A stretch of DNA of 64,000 nucleotides, from NCBI RefSeq assembly GCF_000166195.2, contig NZ_CM001403.1:5784432-5848431 (forward strand), in the 5' to 3' direction. Within the stretch, counting starts at the first letter, position 1; the number at the start of each line of letters is the position of its first letter. Position numbers and translations under genes: made by a program. The stretch comes from Mucilaginibacter paludis DSM 18603 (GTDB lineage Bacteria > Bacteroidota > Bacteroidia > Sphingobacteriales > Sphingobacteriaceae). A model generated the notes under the pieces. That model made no database searches, was not told the origin of the DNA, and worked only from the letters and a program-made list of their open reading frames with translations. Shown piece after piece: positions 51,260 through 61,122 of the stretch.

Positions 51260-52750
51260 TTATTTTTCGGGAGCCTCGCCAGCTACTGCCAGATCCATTT
51301 CCGGATCGGTGATATAGTTACGCTCTTTTAAGCGTGGCGATATAAACATAAACAACACCAGGAAAGCGGAAATCAAGCCGATAAACAACCAGTAGAAGCC
51401 TGCGCCGCTAAACCGGGCGAAGTAACCGTGCGATGAGATGCTGTTGTTTACATAAACATCAAGAAGGTTACCTGCCGAAACAGTTAAAAGCCAGATGGCT
51501 CCCATAGTACCTTTCATTGATTTTGGAGCTTGTGTATAAGCATACTCCAAGCCGGTGATAGATACCAGTACCTCGCCTGCCGAAAGTATGATAAAGGCTA
51601 ATATTTGCCACCAAACGCTGGGGTGGCCGCCGGCATCAACGCTTTGTTGTATCAAGGCGATAATTACAAAGGATAAACCAGTTAAGGCCAAACCTGCTCC
51701 AATGCGGCGGAGCGGCGTGGTTTTAATGCCCATCTTATCAAACAAAGGGTAAACACCGTAATTAAATACGGGGATAAATAAAAGCAGGAAAACCGGGTTA
51801 ACGGTTTGTACCTGTGCCGATAGCAGGTCAAACTGTGCAAAGCCTAAATTAATATGCTTGTCTAATTGCTCCAACTGTATCACCCACTCACTTTCCGACT
51901 GGTCCCACATGGCCCAAAAAATGGGGATAAAGGCAAAAACGGCCAAAACGCGGTAAACCGCTTTAATACCCTCAACCTTCTCCGGGTCAAACTTGCCTTT
52001 GGCAACATCCAGCAACGATTGACCTTTTTGTTTTTTGCCGATATTGAACAGCGAATAAAGCGAAATAAATACAAAGTTGTTTTTGTTTACCCCGGATGGC
52101 GGTACCCTTACATACAATTTACGGCCCGAAAAAAAGATGACGGTTGCAATTGCCATTAAAACTCCAGGTATGCCAAAGGCCCATTTAGCGCCATAATGAT
52201 TGTAAATATAAGGTATCATCACGGTTGATAGCATCGAACCGGCGTTGATGCTGAAGTAAAACCAGCCGTAAACTTTAGATATCAATGATTCGTTCGATTT
52301 ATCAAACTGATCGCCCACGTTTGATGATACGCACGATTTAATACCACCCGCGCCGATAGCGATCAGGATCAAACCGTAACGGAACCAGGTTAAATCAGTA
52401 TCAAACAACGATAAAAATAAGTGCCCTATACAATATACGATAGATATGTACAGGATGATTTTATATTTTCCGGTAAACCAGTCGGCAACCAGGCCGCCAA
52501 CAAACGGTAAGGCATAAGCTAAAGCGATAAAAAAGTGCGTGCTCTCGTTAGCCTGAGCGTTAGCAACTTTGGCCAGGGCCGGATCATGAGTAGGATTAAA
52601 AAACTGCGCTACCAAAAACAACGTCAGTATACATTTCATGCCATAAAAGCTGAAACGCTCTGCAGCCTCGTTCCCTATAATATAGGGTATGGCCTTGGGA
52701 TAGCGTGGCGGCGCTTGTTCAACAGGTACCGAAAGGGTAGTATCTTGCAT
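51260..52750 (-). CDS. POT-family proton-dependent peptide transporter
   Basis: 496 aa, about 14 membrane helices. The N-terminal ExxERFxxY-type motif appears as GNEAAERFSFYGMKCILTLF, then FVGGLVADWFTGKYKIILYI and GAGGIKSCVSSNVGDQFD (the POT signature region). It should import di- and tripeptides with protons at the inner membrane. Single gene; its own terminator has been disrupted by the IS3 element. Confidence 0.93.
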   Translation of the reverse strand: MQDTTLSVPVEQAPPRYPKAIPYIIGNEAAERFSFYGMKCILTLFLVAQFFNPTHDPALAKVANAQANESTHFFIALAYALPFVGGLVADWFTGKYKIILYISIVYCIGHLFLSLFDTDLTWFRYGLILIAIGAGGIKSCVSSNVGDQFDKSNESLISKVYGWFYFSINAGSMLSTVMIPYIYNHYGAKWAFGIPGVLMAIATVIFFSGRKLYVRVPPSGVNKNNFVFISLYSLFNIGKKQKGQSLLDVAKGKFDPEKVEGIKAVYRVLAVFAFIPIFWAMWDQSESEWVIQLEQLDKHINLGFAQFDLLSAQVQTVNPVFLLLFIPVFNYGVYPLFDKMGIKTTPLRRIGAGLALTGLSFVIIALIQQSVDAGGHPSVWWQILAFIILSAGEVLVSITGLEYAYTQAPKSMKGTMGAIWLLTVSAGNLLDVYVNNSISSHGYFARFSGAGFYWLFIGLISAFLVLFMFISPRLKERNYITDPEMDLAVAGEAPEK

Positions 52751-52869
52751 AGTTTATTTATAAATTTTCGCTAAAATAAGATTATTCTGATAAATCAAAA
52801 TTTAATGCTGTAAAGTAACCACAAAATTCCGCATTATAGCTGGTTACAAACGTTATTGCAAATCAAATT

Positions 52870-53787
52870 TTATTGTCTCGTTCGTTTTTTCGCAACCGTT
52901 GTTTTATCCGGAACCAATTGCTTTTTTGGGTCAACATATTGCTCGTCGTTCGTATCCGGAATGTTCCTCATATCCAGGTTATCCACAAACACCCACTTGC
53001 CCAGCTTAAACTGGTAACCCGAGTACGACATATCCGGCCCGTAAGTTTCCATCTTCCCCTTCGTTTTCGGGTCAGAAGCCGCAAGGTGGTCAAATACAAT
53101 CAAATGGCTGTCCGCATTATATTTCAACAGCATCGATGCCTGCCTTGCATACTCAAAAACCACCCGGCGGCGTATTTTGCCATTACCCGTAAAAACACGC
53201 ATCCCCAAAACAGGCTTGCCATTGCTGAACGATAAAACCTCAATCACCTTTTTGGTAGTCTTAATGGTATTGCCCTTCCAGCCCAACAGGGTATAATAAG
53301 GCAGCGCCGCGTCGGGCTGTATAATTTTATAATACTGGGCCCCAAACCATTTACGGTTATCGGTTACCGAGTCTTCGGGGTTTTTTAATAAAGGCGAGTA
53401 GTCCTCGAGCGGGTAAAGCTTCAAAACGGCGCTGTTCATTTGTATGGCGCCATAAAAACGGTAACTGCCATCATTATTTAATACATGCCAGGCCATTATC
53501 CTGAAACGGTTATCGGGTGCATTAATCAAGCTGATATTTTTAAGCGAATCGAAAGCATAATGATACGATCCCGGAACCTTGAGCGCACTCACTAAAGTTT
53601 TAATAAACTTATAATTGGCGTTTTTACGTTCCAGTTCGTTCTCGTCATTTATAAACCGGTTTCCGAGTACCTTCAGGCTATCTTCAAAAACCTTCAATTG
53701 TTTTAAACCCGCAGCATCAGCCAGGTGCTGGGCTGGTGCCGCAGTAGTAACTAATAATAATATCAATCCGAAGACGATTTTTTTCAT
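52870..53787 (-). CDS. Secreted protein of unknown function
   Basis: 305 aa from the ATG at 53787 with a clear Sec signal (MKKIVFGLILLLVTTAAPAQ). The mature part is beta-rich with FRIMAWHVLNNDGSYRFYGA and, later, VVFEYARQASMLLKY and VFDHLAASDPKTKGK. It ends with a basic, disordered tail (KTTVAKKRTRQ). The family is common in Sphingobacteriaceae but has no known function. It is followed upstream by an array of hairpin repeats (53802-54206). Confidence 0.8.
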   Translation of the reverse strand: MKKIVFGLILLLVTTAAPAQHLADAAGLKQLKVFEDSLKVLGNRFINDENELERKNANYKFIKTLVSALKVPGSYHYAFDSLKNISLINAPDNRFRIMAWHVLNNDGSYRFYGAIQMNSAVLKLYPLEDYSPLLKNPEDSVTDNRKWFGAQYYKIIQPDAALPYYTLLGWKGNTIKTTKKVIEVLSFSNGKPVLGMRVFTGNGKIRRRVVFEYARQASMLLKYNADSHLIVFDHLAASDPKTKGKMETYGPDMSYSGYQFKLGKWVFVDNLDMRNIPDTNDEQYVDPKKQLVPDKTTVAKKRTRQ

Positions 53788-53801
53788 GTGTTGTATATTT
53801 A

Positions 53802-54206
53802 GCCTCACCTAAATCCTCTCCAAAGGAGAGGACTTTGAATGGCTTGTGTATGGTTTTTTTGATTGTTTTGTATGGCCTCACCTAAATCCTCTTCAAAGGA
53901 GAATACTTTGAATGTTTTGTGTATGGCCTCACCTAACTCCTCTCCAAGGGAGAGGAGTTTGAATGTCCTGTGTATGGTTTCTTTGTGTACGGGTTTGTAT
54001 GGCCTCACCTAAATCCTCTCCAAGGGAGAGGACTTTGATTGTCCTGTGTATGATTGTGCATAGCCTCATCTAATTGCTCTCCAAAGGAGAGATTTAAATT
54101 TTTCCGTGTGAGCTTTTGCATAGGTTATTTATCCACGCAAACAATCAACCACCTACCCTCCACCGGAATAACAAGTCCTCTCCTTTGGAAAGGATTTAGG
54201 TGAGGC
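53802..54206. repeat. Array of hairpin repeats (five direct, one inverted)
   Basis: Units of about 38-40 bp start at 53802, 53875, 53926, 54002 and 54063 with GCCTCACCTAAATCC, then a hairpin CCTCTCCAAAGGAGAGG and ACTTTGAATG. An inverted unit lies at 54172-54206. Most spacers share TTGTGTATGG-type words and are of uneven length (about 10-37 bp), unlike CRISPR. The array occupies the gap between the secreted-protein gene and the thiolase. The remainder (54207-54408) also has short repeats (TTCGTGAAATTAGTG) but no gene. Confidence 0.85.
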
Positions 54207-54408
54207 TTTGGGCGTTGCCTCCGGCCCGCGCTTTCCGTTACAAGTCCTCATTCCGCTGCGCTGCATTCCGGGCTTTTCACTACAATCGCTAACGCAAAAC
54301 CCCGCCATCGCAACTCACCCCAAGCCTCTAAACCCAGCATTCGTGAAAATTCGTTCCAATTCGTGAAATTAGTGTTCATTCCCATTCGTGAAATTAGTGC
54401 TCCTGAAG

Positions 54409-55587
54409 TTAGTACATCATCTCAACCACAATGGCACTCGCGCCGCCACCGCCATTGCAAATTCCGGCAACCCCAAGCTTGCCGCCGTTTTGCTGTAAAA
54501 CATTCAGCAGCGTAACCACAATACGTGCGCCCGATGCCCCCAGCGGATGCCCTAACGCAACTGCGCCGCCGTTTACATTCACCCTGTCGGCATCCAGCTC
54601 CAACAACCGGTTATTAGCTAACGATACCACCGAGAACGCCTCGTTAATTTCAAAATAATCAATATCCTTAACCGTGAGGCCAGCCCGGTGCAAAGCCAGC
54701 GGGATAGCCTTTGATGGCGCCGTGGTAAACCATTCGGGCGCTTGCTGGGCATCCGCGAAAGCAATAATTTTAGCTATCGGCTTAATGCCCAACTCTTCGG
54801 CCTTTGCTTTGCTCATCAAAACCAGCGCCGCTGCCCCGTCGTTTAACGATGATGCGTTGGCCGCCGTAACTGTGCCATCCTTTTTAAATACCGGTTTTAA
54901 GCCTGATATTTTATCAAAGTTAACTGCGTTGGGCTCCTCATCAGCAGTAACCAGGGTTATATTTCCTTTTTTATCTTTAACCTCAACAGGGCATATCTCG
55001 TTAGTAAACTTACCGGCTTTTTGTGCCGCCTGCGCCCGTTGGTACGATTGTATGGCATAAGCATCCTGGTCCTGGCGACTCACCTGGCATTCAGCCGCGC
55101 AAAGCTCAGCAGCCGAGCCCATGTGGTAATCATTATAAACATCCCACAAACCATCCTTAACCAGTCCGTCGGTAATTTGCCCGTGGCCCAGGCGGTAACC
55201 ATTTCTGGCCTTATCCAGGTAATAGGGTACATTGCTCATGCTTTCCATACCACCGGCAAGTACAATATCGTTTTGGCCAAGGGCAATGCTTTGAGCCGCC
55301 AGCATAATGGCTTTAGTGCCCGATGCGCAAACTTTATTAACCGTAGTTGCCGGCATAAACGGCAAACCCGCAAATATAGCCGCCTGCGTTGCAGGTGCTT
55401 GCCCCAAATTGGCCGACATCACGTTGCCCATGTAAACTTCCTGTATCTGGTCGGGCTTTAATCCCGATTTTTCAACAACGGCCCTGATAGCCGCCGCACC
55501 CAACTGCGTGGCCGATAAGGATGATAAACTTCCGCCAAAGCTGCCCATGGCCGTTCGGGTTGCGGCTATAATATATACTTCGTTCAT
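54409..55587 (-). CDS. atoB: Acetyl-CoA C-acetyltransferase (thiolase)
   Basis: 392 aa from the ATG at 55587 (MNEVYIIAATRTAMGSFGGS). The 40 extra upstream codons are not family-like. Active-site Cys in NKVCASGTKAIM near residue 88, GGMESMSNVPYYL, the His in EINEAFSVVS, and the C-terminal GGAVALGHPLGASG with CNGGGGASAIVVE. It condenses two acetyl-CoA or cleaves acetoacetyl-CoA. Confidence 0.95.
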   Translation of the reverse strand: MNEVYIIAATRTAMGSFGGSLSSLSATQLGAAAIRAVVEKSGLKPDQIQEVYMGNVMSANLGQAPATQAAIFAGLPFMPATTVNKVCASGTKAIMLAAQSIALGQNDIVLAGGMESMSNVPYYLDKARNGYRLGHGQITDGLVKDGLWDVYNDYHMGSAAELCAAECQVSRQDQDAYAIQSYQRAQAAQKAGKFTNEICPVEVKDKKGNITLVTADEEPNAVNFDKISGLKPVFKKDGTVTAANASSLNDGAAALVLMSKAKAEELGIKPIAKIIAFADAQQAPEWFTTAPSKAIPLALHRAGLTVKDIDYFEINEAFSVVSLANNRLLELDADRVNVNGGAVALGHPLGASGARIVVTLLNVLQQNGGKLGVAGICNGGGGASAIVVEMMY

Positions 55588-55794
55588 AAAAAATAAATAA
55601 TTTGGTTTGGGCAAATTTAGTATTTGCTTACAGTTATAACGTATTAAATTATTACTGCGTGTTCCGGCTATCGAAAAATAAAATGTGGCAAAGTTTGCGG
55701 TAAGCAATTGCTTAAAGCGGTGTAAAACAAATTCAAATAATCAAATGGCGCGTAAAACAGAAAACTTATCCTATTTTTGACACGTAATTAACAA

Positions 55795-57873
55795 ATGGCA
55801 GCAACACTCAGCACTTCGCGCCAAAAGGCTCTGATGCGCAAATACGCGCGCAACGTCAAATTTTTTATGATGTTGCTTAGCATTGCCGTTATTGTTTTAG
55901 CCTTACCCAAACAGGCCAAGTTTAGATACGAGTACGAAAAAGGGAAGATATGGAATCAAAAGGATTTGATATCGCCTTATATCTTCGCCGTCCTTAAGTC
56001 GGGCGAGCAGTTAAAGGAAGATCAGGCGGCAGCCACCCGTAGCATCACGCCAATTTACCAGCTCGACCACGAGGCAGAACAACAAAACCTGGATGGTTAT
56101 AAAAATGATTTCGAAATCAAATGGCGCAATGCCGGCCTGGCCGAAAAGCTAAAGCAAAAGTATTTTACCCTTGGATACAACTTGTTGAAAGAGGTTTACG
56201 ACCGGGGTGTTTTAGCACTCAACAAAAAGTATCAGCATGGCTCCGAAAATTACCGGATCAGCGTTCTGCATAACAATATCGATAACGAAGTCAATACAGC
56301 GCAGCTTTACACCCGCGAAACAGCCTTAAGTTATATCGATCAAACCTTGAGCACTTATAAAAGCATCGATAAAACTTTTTTAATAGGCATTATACAGGGC
56401 CGCCTGCAAGAAAACTTAAACTACGATGATAAACTAACCAACCGGTTGGAAAACGAGGTGATCAACAGCCTCTCGTTAACCCGCGGGATGGTGCAAAAAG
56501 GAGAGCTGATTGTTGCCAAAGGCTCGGTAATTAACCAGGATATTTATCAAAAGCTCGAATCCTTCAGGCAGGCCTTTGAGGATAATGTGCGCGTATCGGG
56601 CAACCCGCGTTTGGTACTATTGGGGCAGGTGCTGCTGGTATCCATCGTTATTGCCCTGCTCATGGTTTTTCTGTACCTGTTCCGCAAGGATATTTATCAC
56701 GATAACCGGCTGGTGAGTTTAATATTACTGGTAGTAACGGCCATGCTGGCAACCCTGTCATGGTCAATCAGGGTGCAATTGCCCAACCTGTATTATATAC
56801 CTTATTGCATTGTGCCCATTATCATCCGCATATTGTTTGATACCAGGCTGGCGCTTAATATCCATTTGCTGGTGGTGCTCATAGCCGGCTTTTTTGTGCC
56901 CAACAGCTTTGAGTTTGCCTATTACGAAATTACTGCCGGTATGGTGGCCATTTACAGCATCAAAAACCTCATCAGGCGCGAGCAGTTTTTAATTTCGGCC
57001 CTCATCATTGTATCTAACTACCTGGTTGCATTCTTGGGGATCTCGTTTATCCGCGAAGGCAGTATTTCGAGTATCGACTGGATGGATTTTTTGCCTTTTG
57101 TAGTCAGCGTATTGTTAACCCTGCTGGCCTATCCGCTCATTTATGCCTTCGAAAAGGTGTTTGGCCTTACATCAGATATTACTCTTATCGAACTGACCAA
57201 TACCAACGCCCCTTTATTGCGCAAATTAGCCTTCACAGCACCCGGAACGTTTCAGCACTCGTTACAGGTAGCCAACCTTGCCGAAAGTGCCATATACAGC
57301 ATTGGCGGCAATGCCTTGCTGGTTAGGGCAGGGGCACTGTATCATGATATTGGAAAGATGGAGAACCCGCTCTATTTTATTGAGAACCAAAACTCGGGTT
57401 TTAACCCTCACGATAAGTTGCCTTACCAGGAAAGCGCCCAGCTCATCATCAGGCATGTGAGCAAAGGGGTTGAACTGGCCCGCAAAGAAAACATCCCCGA
57501 AATTGTGATCGATTTTATTCGCACGCACCATGGCAATACCCGGGTAGACTATTTTTACCAGTCGTATTTGAAAAATTTTCCCGAAAAAATCATCGACGAG
57601 AATACTTTTCGCTATCCCGGACCCATCCCATTCTCAAAAGAAACCGGTGTTTTGATGCTGGCCGACTCCGTTGAGGCCGCTTCGCGCTCCCTGCACGAGC
57701 CAAACGCGCAAGCCATAGATGCACTGGTTGACCGCATTGTTGAATATAAACTGGATCAGGAACAGCTGAAAGACAGTGATATAACTTTAAAGGACATTGA
57801 AACCGTTAAAATGATATTCAAGAAAATGCTGATGAGCATTTACCATGTTAGAATAGATTATCAGAATAACTGA
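55795..57873 (+). CDS. pgpH: 7TM-HD domain protein, PgpH-type c-di-AMP phosphodiesterase
   Basis: 692 aa. N-terminal membrane helix (FMMLLSIAVIVLALPK), extracytoplasmic 7TMR-HDED domain (about 60-290), seven membrane helices (about 280-470) and a cytoplasmic HD domain. The HD domain shows HSLQVANLAESA, GALYHDIGKME (HD pair), IRTHHGNTRVDYFYQ and MLADSVEAASRSL. The family hydrolyses cyclic di-AMP. A YbbR-domain protein at 32918-33865 is compatible with a c-di-AMP system, but no cyclase is in the window. Confidence 0.92.
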   Translation: MAATLSTSRQKALMRKYARNVKFFMMLLSIAVIVLALPKQAKFRYEYEKGKIWNQKDLISPYIFAVLKSGEQLKEDQAAATRSITPIYQLDHEAEQQNLDGYKNDFEIKWRNAGLAEKLKQKYFTLGYNLLKEVYDRGVLALNKKYQHGSENYRISVLHNNIDNEVNTAQLYTRETALSYIDQTLSTYKSIDKTFLIGIIQGRLQENLNYDDKLTNRLENEVINSLSLTRGMVQKGELIVAKGSVINQDIYQKLESFRQAFEDNVRVSGNPRLVLLGQVLLVSIVIALLMVFLYLFRKDIYHDNRLVSLILLVVTAMLATLSWSIRVQLPNLYYIPYCIVPIIIRILFDTRLALNIHLLVVLIAGFFVPNSFEFAYYEITAGMVAIYSIKNLIRREQFLISALIIVSNYLVAFLGISFIREGSISSIDWMDFLPFVVSVLLTLLAYPLIYAFEKVFGLTSDITLIELTNTNAPLLRKLAFTAPGTFQHSLQVANLAESAIYSIGGNALLVRAGALYHDIGKMENPLYFIENQNSGFNPHDKLPYQESAQLIIRHVSKGVELARKENIPEIVIDFIRTHHGNTRVDYFYQSYLKNFPEKIIDENTFRYPGPIPFSKETGVLMLADSVEAASRSLHEPNAQAIDALVDRIVEYKLDQEQLKDSDITLKDIETVKMIFKKMLMSIYHVRIDYQNN

Positions 57874-57881
57874 AATTTTTT

Positions 57882-57911
57882 TTTGACGGGATGCATGATT
57901 TACTATATTTG
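57882..57911 (+). promoter_or_regulatory. Promoter of tRNA-Ser
   Basis: TTTG at 57882-57885, an 18-bp spacer and TATATTTG at 57904-57911 match the Bacteroidota consensus. The predicted start of transcription is about 20 bp before the tRNA. Confidence 0.65.
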
Positions 57912-57938
57912 CAATCCCAAAAATAAGGAACACAATCC

Positions 57939-58028
57939 GGTGAGGTGCCTGAGAGGCCGAAAGGATCAGTTTGCTAAACTGACGTACGGGAAACTGTACC
58001 GAGGGTTCGAATCCCTCCCTCACCGCCA
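57939..58028 (+). tRNA. tRNA-Ser (anticodon GCT)
   Basis: 90 nt with a long variable arm and an encoded CCA. The acceptor GGTGAGG pairs with CCTCACC; anticodon loop TTTGCTAAA with stem CAG/CTG gives GCT (codons AGC/AGU). It is the likely attachment site of the decayed integrase gene 250 bp downstream. I find no second copy of its 3' end in the window. Confidence 0.93.
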
Positions 58029-58277
58029 ACTTCAATGTGAAAGTACATTAAAAGCTTGTAAATCAAATGATTGCAGGCTTTTATTTTTATGTCAAAAGGC
58101 TATTTTAGCCACCAATTCGCATATAAAAAGTGCGTTATTCGGTGAGTTAATTTCCGAAAATACTTACTCACCAATATCTGCGTATCGCTTTGATTGTCAA
58201 CCTGTTCAATAGTTGAACATCTTGTACACACCTGATTGCAAGCTTACTTTTGTTTCACTTTTTAATGCCAAAACATT

Positions 58278-59494
58278 ATGAAAACTAATTTCAGCTTGCT
58301 TTTTTATTTAAAGAAGCCAAAAAATCATCAAAACGGTACTGTCCCTATTTATTTACGCATTACCGTAAACGGCAGACGTGCAGAAACTACTACGAGCCGC
58401 GAAAGCAAGCCCGACCAATGGAATAGTATAGGCGGGAGATTTAAAGGCACTAAGGAAGAGGTAAAGTCCTTTAACGCCTACCTCGACAACCTGCAAGCAC
58501 AGGTGTATGCAGCGCATGGCCAATTAACCGAAGCAGGTAGTATAATTACTGCTGAAAGTTAAAAAACAAGCTGTTAGGCAGGAATGAAAAATCCCGGATG
58601 TTGATAGATATATTTAAACAGCATAATAAACGGATGGCTGCGCTAATAGGAAACGGATATGCTTCGGGTACGCTTACCTGTTTTGAAACAACGCTAAAAC
58701 ATACCCAGGGCTTATTAGCATGGAAATATCAATTAAGCGATATTGATATTAAAAAGATAGATCACGACTTTATTACCAGTTATGAATTTTACCTGCGGTC
58801 GGAAAAAAAGTGCGGAAATAACTCTGCGGTGAAATACATTAAGAATTTTAAAAAGATCATTCGTGTATGTTTAGCAAGCGGTTGGGTAACCCACGACCCG
58901 TTTGTAAATTACAAGGAAAACATGAAAATAGTTGACCGTGTATTTCTCAATAAAGAAAAATTACAAGCTATGGCCGACAAAACGTTTTCGACTCAACGGC
59001 TTAACCAGGTGAGGGATATTTTTTTATTTAGCTGTTTTACAGGATTAGCTTATGCAAATGTTTACAAGTTGAAAAGAACAGAAATTATACAAGGCATTGA
59101 CGGGGAAATGTGGATATATACGAAACGAAAAAAGACCGATACCCCAAGCCACATACCATTATTACCATCAGCTTTAAGTTTGCTGAATAAATACACCGAT
59201 CATCCGGCTTGTTCAAATTCTGGTAAAGCCCTGCCGGTAAGTACCAATCAAAAAATGAATGCCTACTTAAAAGAGATTGCAGACGTTTGCGGTATTAACA
59301 AAGAGTTGACTTACCATATAGCCTGCCATACGTTTGCAACAACGGTTACATTATCAAACGGTGTCCCTATTGAAACGGTTAGTAAAATGCTCGGGCATTC
59401 CAATATTAAAACCACCCAGCATTATGCGAAGATTTTAGATTTAAAAGTTAGCCAGTACATGGCTTTGCTAAGGAAAAAATTTGCTAATGACTAA
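58278..59494 (+). pseudogene. Broken tyrosine integrase downstream of tRNA-Ser
   Basis: Two frames form one integrase of about 400 aa. The first (58278-58562) is the arm-binding domain (MKTNFSLLFYLKKPKNHQNG) and ends at a TAA after AGSIITAES. Shifted by one base, KNKLLGRNEKSR leads into the core-binding and catalytic part to 59494. The catalytic part has FTGLAYANVYKL in the box I position and LTYHIACHTFATT, where the His-x-x-Arg is His-x-x-Cys. GHSNIKTTQHYAK keeps the last His and Tyr. Frameshift plus a lost catalytic Arg means it is inactive: a remnant of a former element. Confidence 0.85.
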
Positions 59495-59568
59495 AGTAAT
59501 GAAATTGGAGGTGTCACAGTTAGTGACCTCCAATTTTTACGAATTTTTGATCTCGTTTAAGATGGGAG

Positions 59569-59920
59569 TATTTAAAGCTTCTCTATTTCCTCAATAGAAA
59601 GTTTAGTAAACTTTGAAATTTGGGCAAGTGGCAGACCGTCCTTTTTCATTTCACGGGCAATGGTGAGAGCTTCTTCATGCCTACCTTTAGCCTCGGCAGT
59701 TGAAACTGCATAGTCCAATACATTCTTATTATCCCACTTGTGTTTTAAGCTGCTATCGTACATCGTTTTTTCCTCCTTTGTCAAGTTTATATATTCTGCA
59801 ATACTGAACAATTTCTCAAATATGGGTTTTCCGAAGATAAACCGGAATTTTTTCCATCTGGCTCATGTTTTTTAATACATGAAGCCATCTATCCAAATTG
59901 AGAAAACAAGATGCTTTTCA
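59569..59920 (-). pseudogene. 3' fragment of an Rpn-type nuclease gene
   Basis: Corresponds to the last third of the 17924-18808 gene (LDRWLHVLKNMSQ... to KLSIEEIEKL). One extra A in CGGAAAACCC shifts the frame after IPVYLRK. A downstream ATG leaves a 79-aa frame (59572-59811). The IEKG repeats are absent, replaced by AVSTAEAKGRHEE. The nuclease domain is missing; homology stops near 59920. It looks like decay, though the small frame could still encode a tail protein. Confidence 0.75.
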
Positions 59921-59991
59921 AGATAATAAGCCAAATAAGCTATGGCTATTCAGGCCAGTTCAGACAGAATACATCCTTATCATCTCTTCCC

Positions 59992-60432
59992 TTAAAAAGT
60001 ACCTGCTTCAGCAATAAGTTCGTTTACTTTGGCGATTTGCCCATCTAATTCCTTTTGCTGATCGGCTAACAACTGGCCATCAAGAATCATTTGCAGACTT
60101 ATTTCAAAAGATTTTTTAATTCCTACTGCTATTTTTTTTACTTTTTTGTCCTTTTGCTTTTTTAAAACAGAAAGATTTAAGGCATTTAAATCAAGTTGCA
60201 TGTGTGTAGTGACGGAGTCACGTAATTCTTTAGAGGAATTGCAATATTTTGCCGGATTGATCTGCACCTGTTTGAGGAACGATTGAAGGTAGAGTTTTTT
60301 GTTTACGGCATTATTGATTTCTTCTGTTTTAGCCTTAAGATTGGATGACGCGCTATTTGGTTTTTGTGCGTAAGCCATCGAAATCATTAGCAACAAAGCT
60401 GGAAAGCATAATTTAATCTTTAAATTTAACAT
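59992..60432 (-). CDS. Small secreted helical protein
   Basis: 146 aa with a Sec signal (IKLCFPALLLMISMAYAQ) and a helical, Lys-rich mature part (SVLKKQKDKKVKKIAVGIKK). It ends with a predicted helix (LDGQIAKVNELIAEAG). No family is recognised. Single gene in a repeat- and remnant-rich region. Confidence 0.65.
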   Translation of the reverse strand: MLNLKIKLCFPALLLMISMAYAQKPNSASSNLKAKTEEINNAVNKKLYLQSFLKQVQINPAKYCNSSKELRDSVTTHMQLDLNALNLSVLKKQKDKKVKKIAVGIKKSFEISLQMILDGQLLADQQKELDGQIAKVNELIAEAGTF

Positions 60433-61012
60433 AGCCGATAAGTTTTAATAGTTTATATAAGCAAGATGAGTAAACAAATATAATGGTTGCATGGACATTA
60501 AAATAAAATGACAATTTAAAAAATATCAAATATTGGTAAGTGAAGTTCCTTGTTGTTTGGCAACACGGACTTTTATTTAATATGTTTACTTTATTAAAAC
60601 CGCGTCATATAGAGGACTACCAGGCAACAGCTTGCGGCCAACGACTGCATGCCACATCCAGCCTCATCTCGCACAGCAAGGAGCAAATTCACCGCACTTA
60701 TAAGCGACTTGCTTTTTCCGTTGTTGGTAAAAAAAGAAGGTGAAACAACCTAATTAAACCACAATCGGAAAGGTAGCCCACGCCCGGATCAGCCGTCAAG
60801 CTGGATATTCCGAAAGGCTTGACCAGGCTATTCCGTGCGCTTTGGAGCACCGAGTTGTGTAAGCAATTAAGAAAATCGCAATTAATAATCAATAAATTAA
60901 TGTGGTCAAAGTGTTACTGAATTAACTGTTTGCTATTCCGGAACGGGGTGATCAATGGCTCCGGAATGTCCAAATAGATTGCTATTCAGGCATGGTTCTG
61001 GTTTGAGTTGTG
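60433..61012. other. Gene-poor stretch, possible mobile-element scar
   Basis: 580 bp with no convincing gene. GC rises sharply over 60620-60860 compared with the AT-rich start, and short frames on both strands there (for example 60698-60892, minus) are not recognisable. The composition change suggests an inserted or decayed fragment. Confidence 0.3.
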
Positions 61013-61034
61013 AATGTGTGAATGATGTAACTAA
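61013..61034 (+). promoter_or_regulatory. 22-bp motif upstream of adhP (copy 1)
   Basis: Exact 22-bp match to 63901-63922, containing TGTGTGAATGATGTAACT. It lies about 90 bp before adhP. A shared operator or promoter element of co-regulated genes is the simplest reading. Confidence 0.5.
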
Positions 61035-61122
61035 ATAAAGATTTTGTATAACATCACCTGATAGATGAATTCCCACCTTTAGCAAAAATATTTGTCTATA
61101 TCCACTTATACTTCAAAACGCT

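Noticed and set aside
53805-54008. 67-codon minus-strand frame
   Set aside because: It is translation of the hairpin repeat units, with repeating EELGEAI-type words.
53802-54206. CRISPR array
   Set aside because: Units are palindromic, spacing is irregular, spacers are partly repeated, one unit is inverted and no cas gene is in the window.
55021-55461. 146-codon plus-strand frame
   Set aside because: Antisense to the thiolase gene; no independent support.
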